A stretch of 64,000 nucleotides of DNA from Tetmemena sp. SeJ-2015 (GCA_027382625.1 JAJKFJ010022614.1:1-64000); one strand, 5' to 3'. Shown: positions 21,546-33,605, counted from the stretch's first letter. Program-made: numbers and translations. Notes: a model not told the origin generated them from the letters alone.

Positions 21546-21691
21546 GGGTTGCCCTATTTTAATTTTTTTTTTTTTTAAAAAATTTTTTTTTAAAAATTTT
21601 TTAAAAAATTTGATTTTTTAATGATTTTCTTGTAGTTTTAATTATTTTTAAATATTCATAGATTATTATAAAAAAACATAGCTTAAAATTC

Positions 21692-22298
21692 GGGGGGGGT
21701 GCCCTTTCCTCGTCATCCACTTTTTTTTTAATGAATATATGATATATGATAAATCATGATATAGCCTAAAATTAGCCAAAAACTCTAAACTCAAATTCAG
21801 AAGTTCTATCTAGGCCATATTCTTTAATTTATTAATTTAAAAAAATCTTAGAAAGAATTTTTATTTTAGAAAATATTTAATTGCAAAGAATAATTATATA
21901 AAATAGGTTGAATTTAATAAATATAAAAGTTTCAGAAGCTCAGAGATCTCTCGATTAATATACCAGACTCTTAGAAACTTTTTTTTATACTTTAATCTCT
22001 CAATAAAATATAACTATTCTTTTATCTAAATCTAAATATGTTTATGACAACTATTTTTTTATGTACTCAATAAGTTCTATATAAAATACAGCAAGTTTAT
22101 AATAAAATCTTCTGAAAGATAAAATCTAGAGTTTATTTTTGAGAAATTAATGCTAATTTTCTAAAATAAAAAGATATGGCCTGTGTAGACCGTTTGAATA
22201 TGTATTTGGACTCAAAAATTGATGGTTTTGACTAATTTAGGCTAGATCATATTTTTTCATACTTTCATTAAAAAGTTGATGAAGAGTAAAGGGCCCCC
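21692..22298. mobile_element. Family K foldback element (K1)
   Basis: The left end GGGGGGGGTGCCCTTTCCTC pairs with the right end (complement) GGGGGCCCTTTACTC. Pairing continues through TCATC-ACTTTTT-AATGAA and TAGCCTAAAATTAG, giving imperfect arms of about 170 bp in a 607-bp element. No coding frame. Confidence 0.7.
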
Positions 22299-23299
22299 TA
22301 AAAATCTATTTAAAATTAGCTGCTTCCTTAGATCCTCAATGATAATTTAAAAATTAAAACATTATATTCTAAGAATTAAAATTAATGTTCGACCTTTTGG
22401 TTTAAAAAAAAACACAATGAAAATATTAAACTTTTAATAAAATAAAATAATTGAATTGGATCTTTGGTGTAGAAATAAGATTAAGATTAATTTAAAGGCA
22501 AAATCATCATCTAATAGAATATGCTCTGGCTTCAAGAGGAAAAAAAAGGATGATAGTTTTGAGTAATTAAATATTAAAATATTAGGTTTTAATTAAATTT
22601 CGATATCGCATTCGTTAATCACTAATCTCTTTAGCGATATCGATTAAAAATTAGAGATTTTTCACCTCTTAACATATATTAAAAACTTTATTCTGTGGAA
22701 CTCCATCTTAAATGTCTACTGAAATATTTTGAGTTTTAATTTTTTCTTGACTTGATCTTTATATATATTTAAAATAACAAGCAGATTTATTTGCATTATT
22801 TTTTTAAAAAAAAATAACTAAAATTTCATTTTAAATCAAATTTATCAACTAATTAATAGGTTTTAAATAATGTAGGCCAATTTAACGATATAACTAAAAT
22901 CTGTCCTTAATCTTTTTATATTTTTCAGTTATTGGACTTTTTTTTTAAATTAGTGAAATCTTTCATCGAATATATTTACTTAAAAGAATATGGCAAGCTA
23001 AGTTCAAAATCGAGATAATTTATATCTGTTGCAGAATTCAGTCTTTTATTCTGATTTTAACTAGAAGAGAAATGCTTTGTATACTATTTTAGAAAATATA
23101 ACATGCTTTATTATTTAATTTTAGGAAATTGATTAAAGTTCTTGGAAATTAAGTGCATAACTTCTCCCACCTATCTTAAATTATCAGATATAATCAAGTC
23201 ACTCTTTTGAAGAAGCTGAATATATAGAAGCAAAAATGTGGCTCTGTAATTAAAAGGAGATGAAATCCCAAAAATCTTGAAACTAGTCTTCAAAATTAG

Positions 23300-23478
23300 T
23301 GTTAATAAACAAAAATTAGATCATTTTCTGAAGAAATCGAAATCATGAAATTTGACCCTTAAGAAAATTTTAAAAGCCAAAATCTTTTAATTTTTTGGCA
23401 TTTTGGGCTGATTAAGGCTATATGGTCGATTTTTATCATCATTGATCATGAAAGGGGTGGAGGTGCACTTCCGCCCTC
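23300..23478 (-). mobile_element. Family K solo arm (K3)
   Basis: Read on minus: GGGGAGGGCGGAAGTGCACC, CCACCCCTTTCATGATCAA, then ATAGCCTTAATCAGCC and AAGGGTCAAATTT. It matches the arms of K4 and K5. No partner arm was found upstream, so this is a solo or diverged copy. Confidence 0.5.
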
Positions 23479-24443
23479 CCCTCAATTATTTTAAATAAAA
23501 TTATAAAACTCATTTGATTATGTATTTGCTATCAATTTTATAAACATAGGTAATAATTAATATATAAAAAAAATATAATCATTTTTAATATTTCTAATTA
23601 AATTCTTTTGATATTATTAGTTTTATACTTTTCGGTTTTTTTTAATACATAATTTCTCCTCTCAAATTTATATAGTAAATTAGTCAAGGGTTGACACGTA
23701 GCATGAGGGACAGGTCACACCAGTTATGATCGTGTTTAAGCTTATTATATATATACCTTAGCGGGGTGTTTAATTCTGCTAATAATCTAATCTAATCTAT
23801 ATAAAATTAAAAATAAGCTCTTTATTTACTCATATCTTAATTAGAGGTTCTTTCTAAAAATATCTATTTCAAAATAGAGGAAAAATAATTTCAAAAATAA
23901 AAATTGATGTCTAAATTTTTCCTTAATTAAATTTTTATTATCTAATTTCGGATATAAAATTATTGTTAATGACTTTCTAATCTTTACTGCTGCTTATTCT
24001 TTCACTATATTTGAGTGTTAAAAGAAATTCGATGTTTTTAAACTATTAATAGGGAGATGTAAAATAATAGCAGTCACAATTTCTCAAATACACCAGAACT
24101 ACAAATTTTTCAATACCTTGCTTAACTTAAATGATATTTAACTTTCATCTTCTTATAATGATCTTCATTAGAGATTTATTTTTCTATTATTTTCATCTTC
24201 ATAATCCTCAATTCATACTTAATTTTAATTTTTGTGAACACTAAATTCTAAGATACTGAAAGGGAGGTTTTATAAATTATTTCAATTTGAGACACTTTTA
24301 ACTGGAAATTCAGTGATCAATTCCTTCACTATCTGTAAAGCAAATCTTTTTTCAATATTTTCTCTGCTATTAATCTTTAAATATTAAAATTTTCTTATAT
24401 ATTTCTTGAAATTTTTTCTAAAAATAAATATTTACAAAAATGA

Positions 24444-25012
24444 CACTATTAAATATGTCTTGCAGAAGACGATGATGAAAACGATGAGGAAGACGAAAAA
24501 GATGGAGTTTGGAAAAAGTGGGAATAATAATAAAAATTAAATAACAATAATAACAACAACAGCAATAGCAGCAGACTATAAGCTTAGAGTCCAGACACCA
24601 TATGACTACCGACTATGAGGCTACCCCGAGATCTTCCATTGGAGGCAGAGTGCACGCTCTCTTTGACCAGTCCACTGATCCCCAAGGCATGGCGCCCGAG
24701 GCCCCCGAGTGACCGGCAGCTCACGCCCTCAGTCAGGGAGGGTTTGAACGGCAGGGATTCCTATTGCCCTGTGCAGTGAGTGGCAACGCCCGAGTCCTCT
24801 TGTGGCGATCGGTAGTGACCCCCCCCTGGCCAGTGATGCCTACGGCTAGAGAGTACCAGTGAAGGAGGGAGAGCGGCTCCTTGATGGACTTGAGTGCCCA
24901 TATTTAAGAGGGTAGAGGTATAGATTAGTACTAGATAAGCAAATCAAATATATTAAATATCTCGCTAATTCACTCTAACTTAATCGTCTTCTGCAAGTCA
25001 TATTTAATAGTG
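24444..25012 (+). mobile_element. Family D TIR element (D1) with G+C-rich coding passenger
   Basis: Terminal inverted repeats of about 30 bp: CACTATTAAATATG-CTTGCAGAAGACGAT at 24444-24473, repeated inverted at 24984-25012. Inside, a plus frame reads an acidic run DDDENDEEDEK, WKKWEQQQKL, an Asn run, then in another frame TTDYEATPRSSIGGRVHAL, FDQSTDPQGMAPEAPE (TGA) PAAHALSQGGFERQGF. Copy D2 (44089-44663) shares both the ends and this protein, so the element once carried a gene. D1 has a TGA and shifts, so it is broken. Confidence 0.75.
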
Positions 25013-25087
25013 ATTATGAGCTGTATAATCTTGTCTGATCTCTACTGTTTGAGATTGGAATCTGATTATTCTTTTTTTATGCTCAAA

Positions 25088-25142
25088 TGTTTTATTTTAT
25101 TTTATTTATTTTATTTTATTTTATTTATTTTTATTTATTATT
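25088..25142. repeat. (TTTTA)n simple repeat
   Basis: About ten units of TTTTA/TTTA just outside D1. Confidence 0.85.
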
Positions 25143-25559
25143 ACAAAAATGAAATCTTTATAGATGTCTAAGATATAATTTTAAGAGTGCTTAAAATATA
25201 TTTAATTTTAGTAACACTATTATCTTGATTACTTATCTCTTCTAATTCCTGCACATTGTTGACATCTGCTGACTTTAATATAATAATATTTTTTATTTGT
25301 TTTCCTCCTCCTCTAAAATTAAATAATCTAAAGAAATAGAATAATATCCAGGTAAATAAAAAAAAACTTAGAGCATCCTATTTTTATAAAGTTAAAATTT
25401 ATTTTATCTATAAATCTATAGCAATTAAAATTTTTGACTTTTCTCTATTTTTGAAATCTACAAGCTTTGACAACTTTCCTTTTGCTATTTCTTATTTCAT
25501 TGCCATTTTCTGAGGAGAAGATTCAAAATTAAGATAAATATTTAGTAAAAAAATACTTT

Positions 25560-26035
25560 TTTTACTAAAAAGAATTGAATCATTCTAGATAAAAATTAAA
25601 TTCAAAAAAGGTATTTTTAAGATTTCACCCAAGAAAAATTATTAATTTTGACAATTAATCTAAAAATTAAAAGTGAAATTAAATTTTTAAAATTTAAATT
25701 TTTTAAATAAAAAGGTTTTTAAAAATTTTTTAAATTTTTATTAAAAAAAATTTAAAAACATAATTTTATAGAGATTTAAAAATTAAATTAATAATTTATA
25801 TTAAATTTTTGGGGGAAGAATGTTTTTGATTTTTTTTAAAATGGGGCATTTTTTAGGATTTTTTTTAAATTTCTTTTTTGAATATTTATTGAGGGAAAAT
25901 TAAAATTAAAAAATTTGCCAAAATAATTTTTAAAAAAAATTTTTTAATTTTATTTTTTAAATTAAAAAAAAAAAAAATTTAATAATTAAATTAAAAATTT
26001 TTAAAAAAAAATTTAATTAATTCTGTTTTTTCTTT
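25560..26035. other. Homopolymer-inflated A/T region
   Basis: Long A and T runs (A13, T8) and AAATTTT motifs with almost no other structure, like 15300-15720 and 21540-21620. Likely low-quality consensus. Confidence 0.55.
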
Positions 26036-26069
26036 ATAAACAAACTTAATAATTTATTCACAACATGAT

Positions 26070-26560
26070 TGAACAATTTTACAACCCTAATTCTCATTAT
26101 TAATTAGAAAGTGAGTGAATAATTGACCGCGAATATTGAAATCGTAGAGAGCAGCAAGTCGCTAAGGATTCCTTTTTATCTAGTTTAGTAATATAAGATA
26201 CAAGCAACTCAAATAACATGAGAGGAATGCAGCCTTCAACTTTTGACAACTGGATGGAACACCTGAAAACAGTTTCACGCTGTTTGATTGCAAATAGGTA
26301 CAAAATACAACATAGATCATCAAGCTCTGCGGCTCAAATTATACTGAATGTACGATGTATACGATGTCGAACCTCCCGACTCCGCTGCTTCTTAGCTTTA
26401 AAGTCGGCGAGAGAGGGCGGGCACAGTTTTAACGCCTTCAGAATTGTACCAAAAACACAGTCTGGAGTTTGGATATTAAATAGGGTGTATACTCAAGCAC
26501 CCTTCGTGATAAAATTACTGGTTAGCACGTGATTTCACAGTTATGCCTTTCAACTTATAA
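26070..26560 (+). pseudogene. Family E coding repeat, broken copy (E1)
   Basis: Homologous to 31360-31810: CCGCGAATATTG near 26127, then the C-terminal phrase QSGVWILNRVYTQAPF matches QPGVWVLNRVDLQTPS in E2. The central part is frameshifted and shortened. A 104-codon standard-code frame at 26218-26532 is a chance reading through the damaged copy. Confidence 0.6.
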
Positions 26561-26567
26561 GTAATTT

Positions 26568-27265
26568 GGGGGGGGCCTTTTAAGTTAATTTTTTAAAATA
26601 AAAAAAGAAGTAAAAAAATTTTGGGGAATTTTTTTCCTGAACATTTTTCCATTATAGAGGTGTATTGAACATCCAAAAGGTCTTTTAATCCTAATTCAGT
26701 CAGTAGAGGTCAGTGACCCAAATAAAATCTATATTTTACCCATTTTTTTTATTTAAATAAATTTAAACCATTTTTGAAATATGCAATATTTTTTGATTAC
26801 ATAACAGCTTCAGTTAAGCCCAAAAAATTAGAGCTGAAAAAATTTTGCATTAGCCCTTTTTCATGAAATTTTGATGATGATGATGAAAGATGAATGAATA
26901 ATTGAGCATGAAAAAGAATAAACAAATTCCCAACCTTTTAAAAGGATAGACTTAAAAATTAAACAACTCAAGCATTTTAAATAGGATTTTTTTATGAATT
27001 AAATTTTTGGGTTTTTAAAAAATTGCACTATTTCAAAAAGTGGTTTTAAAATTTTTTTTAAATAGCGAAAAAAAAAGCTAAAAATATAGATTTATTTAGG
27101 TGCACTGCCCTTTACTAATTAGGATTAAAATTTGAGGCCCTTAGATGTTCGAATACACCTCTATAATTGGAAGAATCGATTCAGGAACGAAAATTCTCCT
27201 ATTAACATATTTTTTACTTACTTTTTTTCATTATAAAATTTAACTGTCGAGGAAAGGCCCCCCCC
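26568..27265. mobile_element. Foldback element (K2), about 190-bp arms
   Basis: The left end GGGGGGGGCCTTT (26568) pairs with the right end AAAGGCCCCCCCC (27253-27265). The arms also share ATTATAGAGGTGTATT, GAACATC, TTTTAATCCTAATT and AATCTATATTTT, in inverted order, with homopolymer differences. TAATTT flanks both sides within a few bases. Total 698 bp; no coding frame. Confidence 0.8.
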
Positions 27266-27349
27266 AGCTAATTTAAACTTCAGTCCAAATTTTAACATAG
27301 TTTATATTAGCAAAATTTAAATTAAAATTTGTAATATTCCTATATAATC

Positions 27350-27625
27350 ATAAATTTCAGACCTTAATATTTACTAAATATATTTGACGATATAAATAAA
27401 TTGCGTCTGGACTCTCTTGAATGCTTTCTTTCGAGTTATTTTGACTAATATCCTGATCAACTTGAAACTTATACTCCTTTTACTGATTTTTGTTATTAGA
27501 GTTCATTTTTAAAATTTCCCCATCATTAGGAATGGATTGCTTTATTGAATCATCTACATTCCTATTCACTTGGTAAGATCTAAAGCCTATTTGCTAAATA
27601 CTCTTAATAAATATTTTATTCGCTA
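27350..27625 (-). CDS. Hydrophilic coding island, unknown
   Basis: Minus strand: QIGFRSYQVNRNVDDSIKQ, SIPNDGEILKMNSNNKNQQ, KEYKFQVDQDISQNNSKES, IQESPDAIYLYRQ, VNIKV and TGA at about 27356. Rich in Asn, Gln, Ser and Asp, like a disordered linker or tail. Likely the 3' end of a gene whose upstream part is not visible. Possibly related to 13990-14160. Confidence 0.5.
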
Positions 27626-27894
27626 AAAATATTTCTTTTTCTATTAGATTTTTATATATTAAAATAAAATGAGTTACTCTCAAAGAAAGCTATAGAAAAA
27701 CCTTAAATTATAAAAAAAAAGAGTCCTAAAATTTGAAGTAAATTTCAAACAGCATAATTTTTAAATTCGATAAAAGACAATATATTTAGCTTTCTATTTA
27801 AATTTAGAAATTTTTAGAGTAGAAGAATGTCAAAGATAATAGAATATTAAATCAAACATTATTTTTAATGGTTAAAAAATTATATTACTCTGAT

Positions 27895-28297
27895 TATAGC
27901 TGAGAATTTAATAAAAAAGAGAATTAAATTATATATTAAAAATGAGAGATAGTTGAAGTGTGTCCAAATTGAATAATGATTAGACCATTCGATTCAGCAT
28001 AAAATTCTAAGAACTTTTTATCTTTGTAACTTTTGTGTGGGAGTGCTCAGTCAAGAGTTATAAGCAACACAAGTTTTAATTAAGACGAAGATGAGGATGA
28101 TGAAAAATGCGTGAGTCATATCTCACCTCTGAGAGTTGCTGTGAAGATGATTAAAGAAGAAACTCATATTAATTTTTGATAAGCATTCGAACAAGCTACA
28201 GATCAATGATGAATCAGTGATTTCAACTGACACTAAGTTTCAATTCTCCATTTATTATTTTAACCAATCACCGATTTTAATTAAAATTCTTACTATA
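27895..28297 (+). mobile_element. Family A element (a4)
   Basis: 403 bp, TATAGCTGAGAATTT at the left and TTCTTACTATA at the right. The plus strand carries the family frame: SAQSRVISNTSFNQDEDED, then KCVSHISPLRVAVKMIKEE, THINF and TGA. Best plus-strand copy for defining the ends. Confidence 0.8.
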
Positions 28298-28299
28298 TT

Positions 28300-29335
28300 A
28301 AAAGAGGGTTCGCGTTAATTTAAAGTCTCATTGATATTTCTCAAAGCACTTTGATCAGATAATTGAATTAAATATTAAAAAAAGTTTAATATCTATATTC
28401 TCAGTCGATAATTGATATGCTTGAGTGCTAAAATCCGTTTCTGTCTGGTTATATTGATATTATAATTTTTTAATATAAATAATCTGGTTATTTATTGTTA
28501 AGTTTATTTTTAAATATAAATCTAATGAAAAATAGAAATCATCAAAAATGTCTTTGATTATTTAATTTTTTTATTTAACAATTTTGATAAGGAATCTACT
28601 AAGAGACCATTAGCTTTAAGAATAAGATAATTGATTGGTTGAATGCTGTACTATCAATATATAGCTGAAAAATAGACATTCTTAAAATGCAAGTATTTAA
28701 TAAAAAATTTAAATAAAAATGCTTTTATAAAACATAATTGAATTTAAATTTGTCATAAAAAAATAATATTTCTTGAATATGAAATTATTTTTAAAATAAT
28801 CATTTTATGCTTACTTATATCCCTATAATTATTTAGATTTAAATTATTATTAGTCTTTAAATTTAAAATTAGATACTATTTTAATCTCACGTAAATCACG
28901 AATATCAAGCATAGCTAAACTTTGACACTCCCTCATAAATTAAATAATAACTTTACACTCAATTTTCAACATGCTAATGTTCTATGCTTTTTTTGGAATT
29001 GAAAACATTTAAAGACTAGGATAAGTTGCGATTATTGCTTTTTTAGTAAGGGCATGATTTAAACTCTTTAGGAAGAAAAAACTTACATTTTAAGCAAATA
29101 AAAGGTCTAGAGGATTACACAATAATAGTATATTAAGATCTATGATTTGATAATTTAACAAATGAGGAGCTGCAAATTATTAACAGTTGATATTGCAAAT
29201 CTAACCACCGATCCATCTCCAGCTCTTAGTCCAATAAATTTAAATATAATGTTTTGAAAAATTAAATACCTTTATAGCACCACTCTGATACTAGACAAGA
29301 TACGCACACTCTTCTTAAAATCGAATTTATCCGGA
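28300..29335. other. AT-rich region, nothing recognised
   Basis: No convincing frame or repeat. Low-complexity A/T sequence dominates. Confidence 0.5.
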
Positions 29336-29341
29336 AATTTA

Positions 29342-30018
29342 TTATTATAGGATGAATACGATTAATTAATCAGAGGTTGCACGTTTAAAATTAAAGTGAG
29401 AAGAAGTGTGTAAGTCAACTCAATAAATTTAAAATAAATAATATTCATAATCAAATAAATTTAGATAAAATGAAAGAAGAGTAGAACGATGCGCACTTTG
29501 ACTTACCTCCCTCTAGCAAGTTCTAAAATTATATGGTAAGTATACAGATCAAGTAAACCTTTTTATTTGATAAGCTTTTGAGCTTTTAGTAAATAGTTTA
29601 GCGATCATAACTTTCATTCTTACCATAAATTTTGTTTCTATAGGCAAGTATATTAAGAGAGAAAATAGAGATGGGGTCAATAATAGTTGAGTAGATGATG
29701 TATTTTCGCTCACGTCAAGAACTTCCTTCAAAAGTATATGACATAAGCAGTTTAAGAAGCTTGGGTAAATTAGTCATAAGGTAAATTTAATTATAGTTAA
29801 ACTTATTTAAACTAGATAAAATCATTTAAAAAGACTCCAATTTTGAAACTCAGAAGGGAGAATACTCAAGGTCAAACTATAATGAGCAAATAATCGCTAA
29901 AATTAGAATGAATACTGAAAAAGTAGACTGTAAATACCTCGCCAGTACACAGGCTCAAAACTAATTGTATTTTTGATTATGTCAATTGTAATAATGCAAT
30001 CGTATTCATCCCATAATC
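29342..30018. mobile_element. TIR-bounded segment (family M)
   Basis: A 29-bp imperfect inverted repeat bounds the segment: TTATTATAGGATGAATACG...at 29342-29370 and its complement at 29990-30018 (about 26 of 29 positions match). The 16-mer TATAGGATGAATACGA also occurs at 3688-3703 within the gene starting near 3642. The segment contains the spliced gene described next. It could be a small transposon or a duplicated chromosome end. Confidence 0.55.
29470..29985 (+). CDS. Spliced gene inside family M segment
   Basis: ATG 29470: MKEEQNDAHFDLPPSSKF QNYM, a 108-bp intron (29536-29643, GTAAGTAT to TTTCTATAG), then ASILREKIEMGSIIVEQMM, YFRSRQELPSKVYDISSLR and SLGKLVIR. A second GTAAAT at about 29780 may start another intron; beyond it KLRRENTQGQTIMSKQ and NTEKVDCKYLASTQAQN lie in two frames, the last ending with TGA near 29975. 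The splice sites are canonical and the exons read as charged helices. No family recognised. Confidence 0.55.
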
Positions 30019-30505
30019 AGGACCTAATACTTTTCCAAAATCATAATTTCAAGAATTTAAACTACTTATCCTTTAATACTTTAAAAATAAAGCATAAAAA
30101 ATGATTTAACTTGGCCAAAATTTTATTACAACTGATGCGATCTATTTTAATTAAAATTTGTGATTAAATTTACTGCTGTAATTGCGTTTGACATGATCTC
30201 TGAAGCTCCTATTGACGATACGGCGCTCATATCTTTAGGTTTATTTAAGTAAATTAATATTAAATTTTGAAATAGTACTGTTAAAATTAATTGCTGACAA
30301 GTTCGAAAGATTTCTATTGAGAAGGAGACAAGAACGAATGGAATAGAGTTTGATTGTGGATTTGTGAATCTCTCTCATTTTTAAGTTGATTTAAGGGGAA
30401 AATCTAAAATAATACATACTGATATTAATCTACTGTTCTTGCATTTTTCACTAATCTTGAAATCCCATTTCTCTACTCTATATCCATTATCTCAGAAGAA
30501 ACATG
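30006..30505 (-). CDS. Family L gene, copy 1
   Basis: Minus strand, upper part: MDIEQRNGISRLVKNARTV, NQLKNERDSQIHNQTLFHS, FLSPSQQKSFELVSN; then AT-rich sequence and, in another frame from ATG 30230, MSAVSSIGASEIMSNAITAV to TGA at 30008-30006. The paralogue at 48016-48420 shows the same two-part layout (EEQKIEVLVLGSEISSN, gap, MSSMGDSVLMSGVSKIL). Conservation of both parts suggests one gene cut by an IES or intron. The 3' end overlaps a family A-like end (about 30125-30172) and a family M inverted repeat. Confidence 0.45.
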
Positions 30506-31189
30506 TATGAATTTTAATTTTAAAATTATTCAAATTTTAACTTTGAAATCCAATAAATATATATATAATAAATAAATAAATTGCTAAATTTATTAAAATT
30601 TAAATTATTTTTTATACTAGTTTTCTTCAATAACATTTTATTTTAATTATTCAATGATTTTAATTGGATGCTCATTAATTTCTATATATCAAGAAATTAA
30701 AAACCTTTGGAGATAAATATTATTAACGTAACATACTCTTCAGTATCTTTCAGTTATAGATTTTAAGACTTATTGAGCAATAATTTGATAATTAAAATAA
30801 ACTGAAAGTAATTCCTTTTTATTATCTGTAATTTAAAAAAATCTAATATTAAGATATTAATTCTGCTTTTAATATTTTTTATAATGTAGCATAGCTGCGA
30901 AATAGAAATAATTGAAATTCTTATTTTTTAGACTGGATACTTACATCTTAATGAATATAAAAAATATATAGTTTTTTTCTTCTTATAATATTTTTTATCT
31001 TAGTCTAATCTTTGTTTAGGAGCATTAGTTTATCTATTCCTTGGATTTTAATGAAAATCTGAACCAGCTAATTTAGAAATGCAGATAAAAAATAATTGCA
31101 TAATTTTAAAGTTAAGAATAAATATTTAATCAACAATGAAATATGAAGAACTTCTTAAAAAATTAATGTTGTTGCTGTTCATTTTATAG

Positions 31190-31325
31190 CTTACGTTATG
31201 ATGAATGGGTGATATCCTTTAAGCTTTATTCCACATGTACACGCTTTTACATCATTAAATTTATATAAGCCAACAGTAAAGCTTTCAAATATCAACAAAT
31301 GCAAAGGCATTATGAAGATTAAAAA
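31190..31325 (+). CDS. Short coding island upstream of E2
   Basis: After a CATTTTATAG acceptor-like sequence: LRYDEWVISFKLYSTCTRF, YIIKFIQANSKAFKYQQMQ RHYED. Protein-like, ends in an A-rich tract. Could be a 5' segment of the following reading frame. Unknown. Confidence 0.4.
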
Positions 31326-31359
31326 AAAAAGAAAAAAATAACATATTTAAATATTAAAG

Positions 31360-31877
31360 TTCAAATTTTATAACTCTTTTATTCATTACAAAATTAAAAG
31401 TTTAGTGAAAAAGTTGCCGCGAATATTGCTACTTGTGCAGAAACTACTATTGGTTACGGGGTGGAACACCCTGCAAGAGTTTCTCCTCACGAATTTAGTG
31501 AGAGGGTACTAGCAAGAGCCGATTATCTGCTAATCGATATGAAGGAAACCACTCAGGTCACCACCCTCTGCGGTTTTGGTTATCATACTGACCGTATGAT
31601 GTGTTATGACGTTGAACCTCCTGACTCCACTTCTTCATAGTCTAAACTTCAACGTGAAAAGCAGGCATAGTTCTAACGCCATTAGAGTATGCCAGAGACA
31701 CAGCCCGGAGTTTGGGTACTAAATAGAGTGGATCTTCAAACACCCTCCGTGGCGTAATTGCCGGTTAGCTCACGACGTCACAGTTAAGCCCTATAAGTAC
31801 AATAATTTATAAGCTTTAAAAATGACTTATTAGCCTACTTCAATTAAATTCAAATTTCTTTTATTCTAGTTTCCTGA
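31360..31877 (+). CDS. Family E gene, intact copy (E2)
   Basis: One frame is open with only TGA as stop (31875-31877): KFSEKVAANIATCAETTIG, YGVEHPARVSPHEFSERVL, ARADYLLIDMKETTQVTTL, CGFGYHTDRMMCYDVEPPD, then a Gln-rich part (SSQSKLQREKQAQFQRHQ) and PGVWVLNRVDLQTPS. At least eight Gln are TAA/TAG. G+C is well above the surroundings. A broken copy lies at 26070-26560. No recognised family; repeat status suggests a mobile-element or multigene-family protein. No start ATG is evident. Confidence 0.6.
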
Positions 31878-31884
31878 TATTTAC

Positions 31885-32640
31885 CCTTTTATTGCTTTGA
31901 ATTTATAAATTTAATTCATAATTTCAAATTAAATTCTTAATTATATTATCATGCGGATTCATTTTTAGATTTTTAAATTGATTATTGATCAATTTTTCGC
32001 AATTATTTAAGGTATTAGCAAATTTAAATTTACTTAAAAATCATTTATCATTTTAATTTTAAGTTTTTATTTTGCAAAAGTCTTTCAATTATTAAAAATT
32101 ATATGTTTTTTCATACAAAATTACCTTATTTTTATAACAAACTAAAATTAACTTTGTAAAGATATCTATATTCAGTTCTCATACTAATTTGATAATTTCA
32201 AACTTAACCATAACTATTTACCATTTTAAGGATCCTTCTATTAATTAATTCTATTTGTTAAGTATTTATAAACATTCTATTACTTGTGTATTAAAAATTA
32301 ATTTAGTGTTTAATCTATTAAAAAAAAATTAATTTAATACTCATCTTTTTAAGTAATTATTAGCATTCAACAAATATTTTATAACAAAATTAATTTAATG
32401 CTCTAATTTATCAATTTCTTTAATGTTTACTAAAGTTATTTGAGATTGCAAATGGAGAATCTTCTTTAATGATTTCAGAACTTATTCTTTAAATTTATAT
32501 TCAAGCTCTCTTAAATATTCTATCTATTCAGATTTAGTCTATAATTATATAAATTTACCTGATGCATTTATTTTAAGAAAAATAGGGAGAAGGAAAAACA
32601 CTCCAAAACATATGTTCAAAATCAATTACAAATTGTCCAA
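31885..32640. other. AT-rich region, nothing recognised
   Basis: Mostly A/T low-complexity DNA between E2 and the duplicated block; no supported frame. Confidence 0.5.
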
Positions 32641-32644
32641 TCTA

Positions 32645-32930
32645 TTTTTGCTTTTCATGCTCTCAAATTAAATCATTCTCGCAAAACTTACCTATGGGGT
32701 GACTTATGACTATTTATCTTAAGAATTCGCGCTGTTTGATCTTATTGCGGAAGCGCCTTAAGAAGACAAGTGGTCGTTATCTTTTGACTAATTAAATTTT
32801 TCTTCATTTTTTTATGAATAAATTATTATAACTCTAAATTTTAATTGCTTTTTTTGTTCTTCTTGCTATATAAGTCCCTCTGGAGAAAAAACTTAGATTT
32901 TGGGCTGAATTATATTGGCTTTTATGACTC
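32645..32930 (+). CDS. Duplicated coding segment, copy 2 (3' end of a gene)
   Basis: Near-identical to 14997-15275: LAKLTYGVTYDYLSQEFAL, LIAEAPQEDKWSLSFDQ, a gap, then LLYKSLWRKNLDFGLNYIG FYDS and TGA. Conserved stop and gap position. Here the sequence around it is clean, so this is the better copy to work from. Minus-strand frames downstream (MITALEQQNGILRGFCYTK at about 33135-33070) may be a convergent gene or a shadow. Confidence 0.55.
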
Positions 32931-33479
32931 TTGAATTCTCAAAGAATCTTAAGGAAAAATCTCTATAAAATTAATTCAATTTAGGTCTTTTATAATTATA
33001 AATCAATACTTTTAATTTATAGCTTTTAATGACTGGATAAATTTTTGTAAAAAATTTTAAATCGCAGGTTACTATCTTTGTATAACAGAATCCTCTTAGA
33101 ATTCCATTCTGCTGTTCTAAAGCAGTAATCATAAAAAGTAAATATGAATTTAATTTATTCACAATTAAAATAACTCTCGAAAAATATTTTACTATTATTT
33201 CAAAATAAATTATTATTTTTATTTTTAGATTAAACAAAAACCTCTACTTAAAGAAATAAAACTTTTGCTATGCAATCGTTAATAATAATTTTAATACTAC
33301 TAAAATAATTATAATATAACTTTTTAATGTCTCTGGAAATATTTCTTTTTAATAATGAACTAGACACAGAAAGCAATTGAGAGATAGAAATTATGAATGA
33401 ATTTAGCATCAAAGCAGGTCAACTTATTGAAATGCTATTATTATAATAACTTGTAGCATTGTTTATTTGAATTATTCTC

Positions 33480-33605
33480 GTCTTAAGTCTAGGTTGCCCG
33501 AGTGTTTTCGTATTCTTCCATACACGCAATGTCTTAAGATATTATTGAACAATTATACTGAATCGATTAAGATATTAGAGAAATAATAAATTATTAAAAA
33601 ATATA
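33480..33605 (+). CDS. Duplicated coding segment, copy 2 of second block
   Basis: LKSRLPECFRILPYTQCLK, ILLNNYTESIKILEK. Paralogue of 16260-16435. DNA similarity extends on to GACTATAATAGTTTATAATC near 33785, matching 16570, which defines a collinear duplication. Confidence 0.5.

Noticed and set aside
32971..33237. 88-codon minus-strand frame downstream of duplicated block copy 2.
   Set aside because: The centre (ITALEQQNGILRGF) looks protein-like, but both ends are AT-driven and the other copy is too poor in quality to test conservation.
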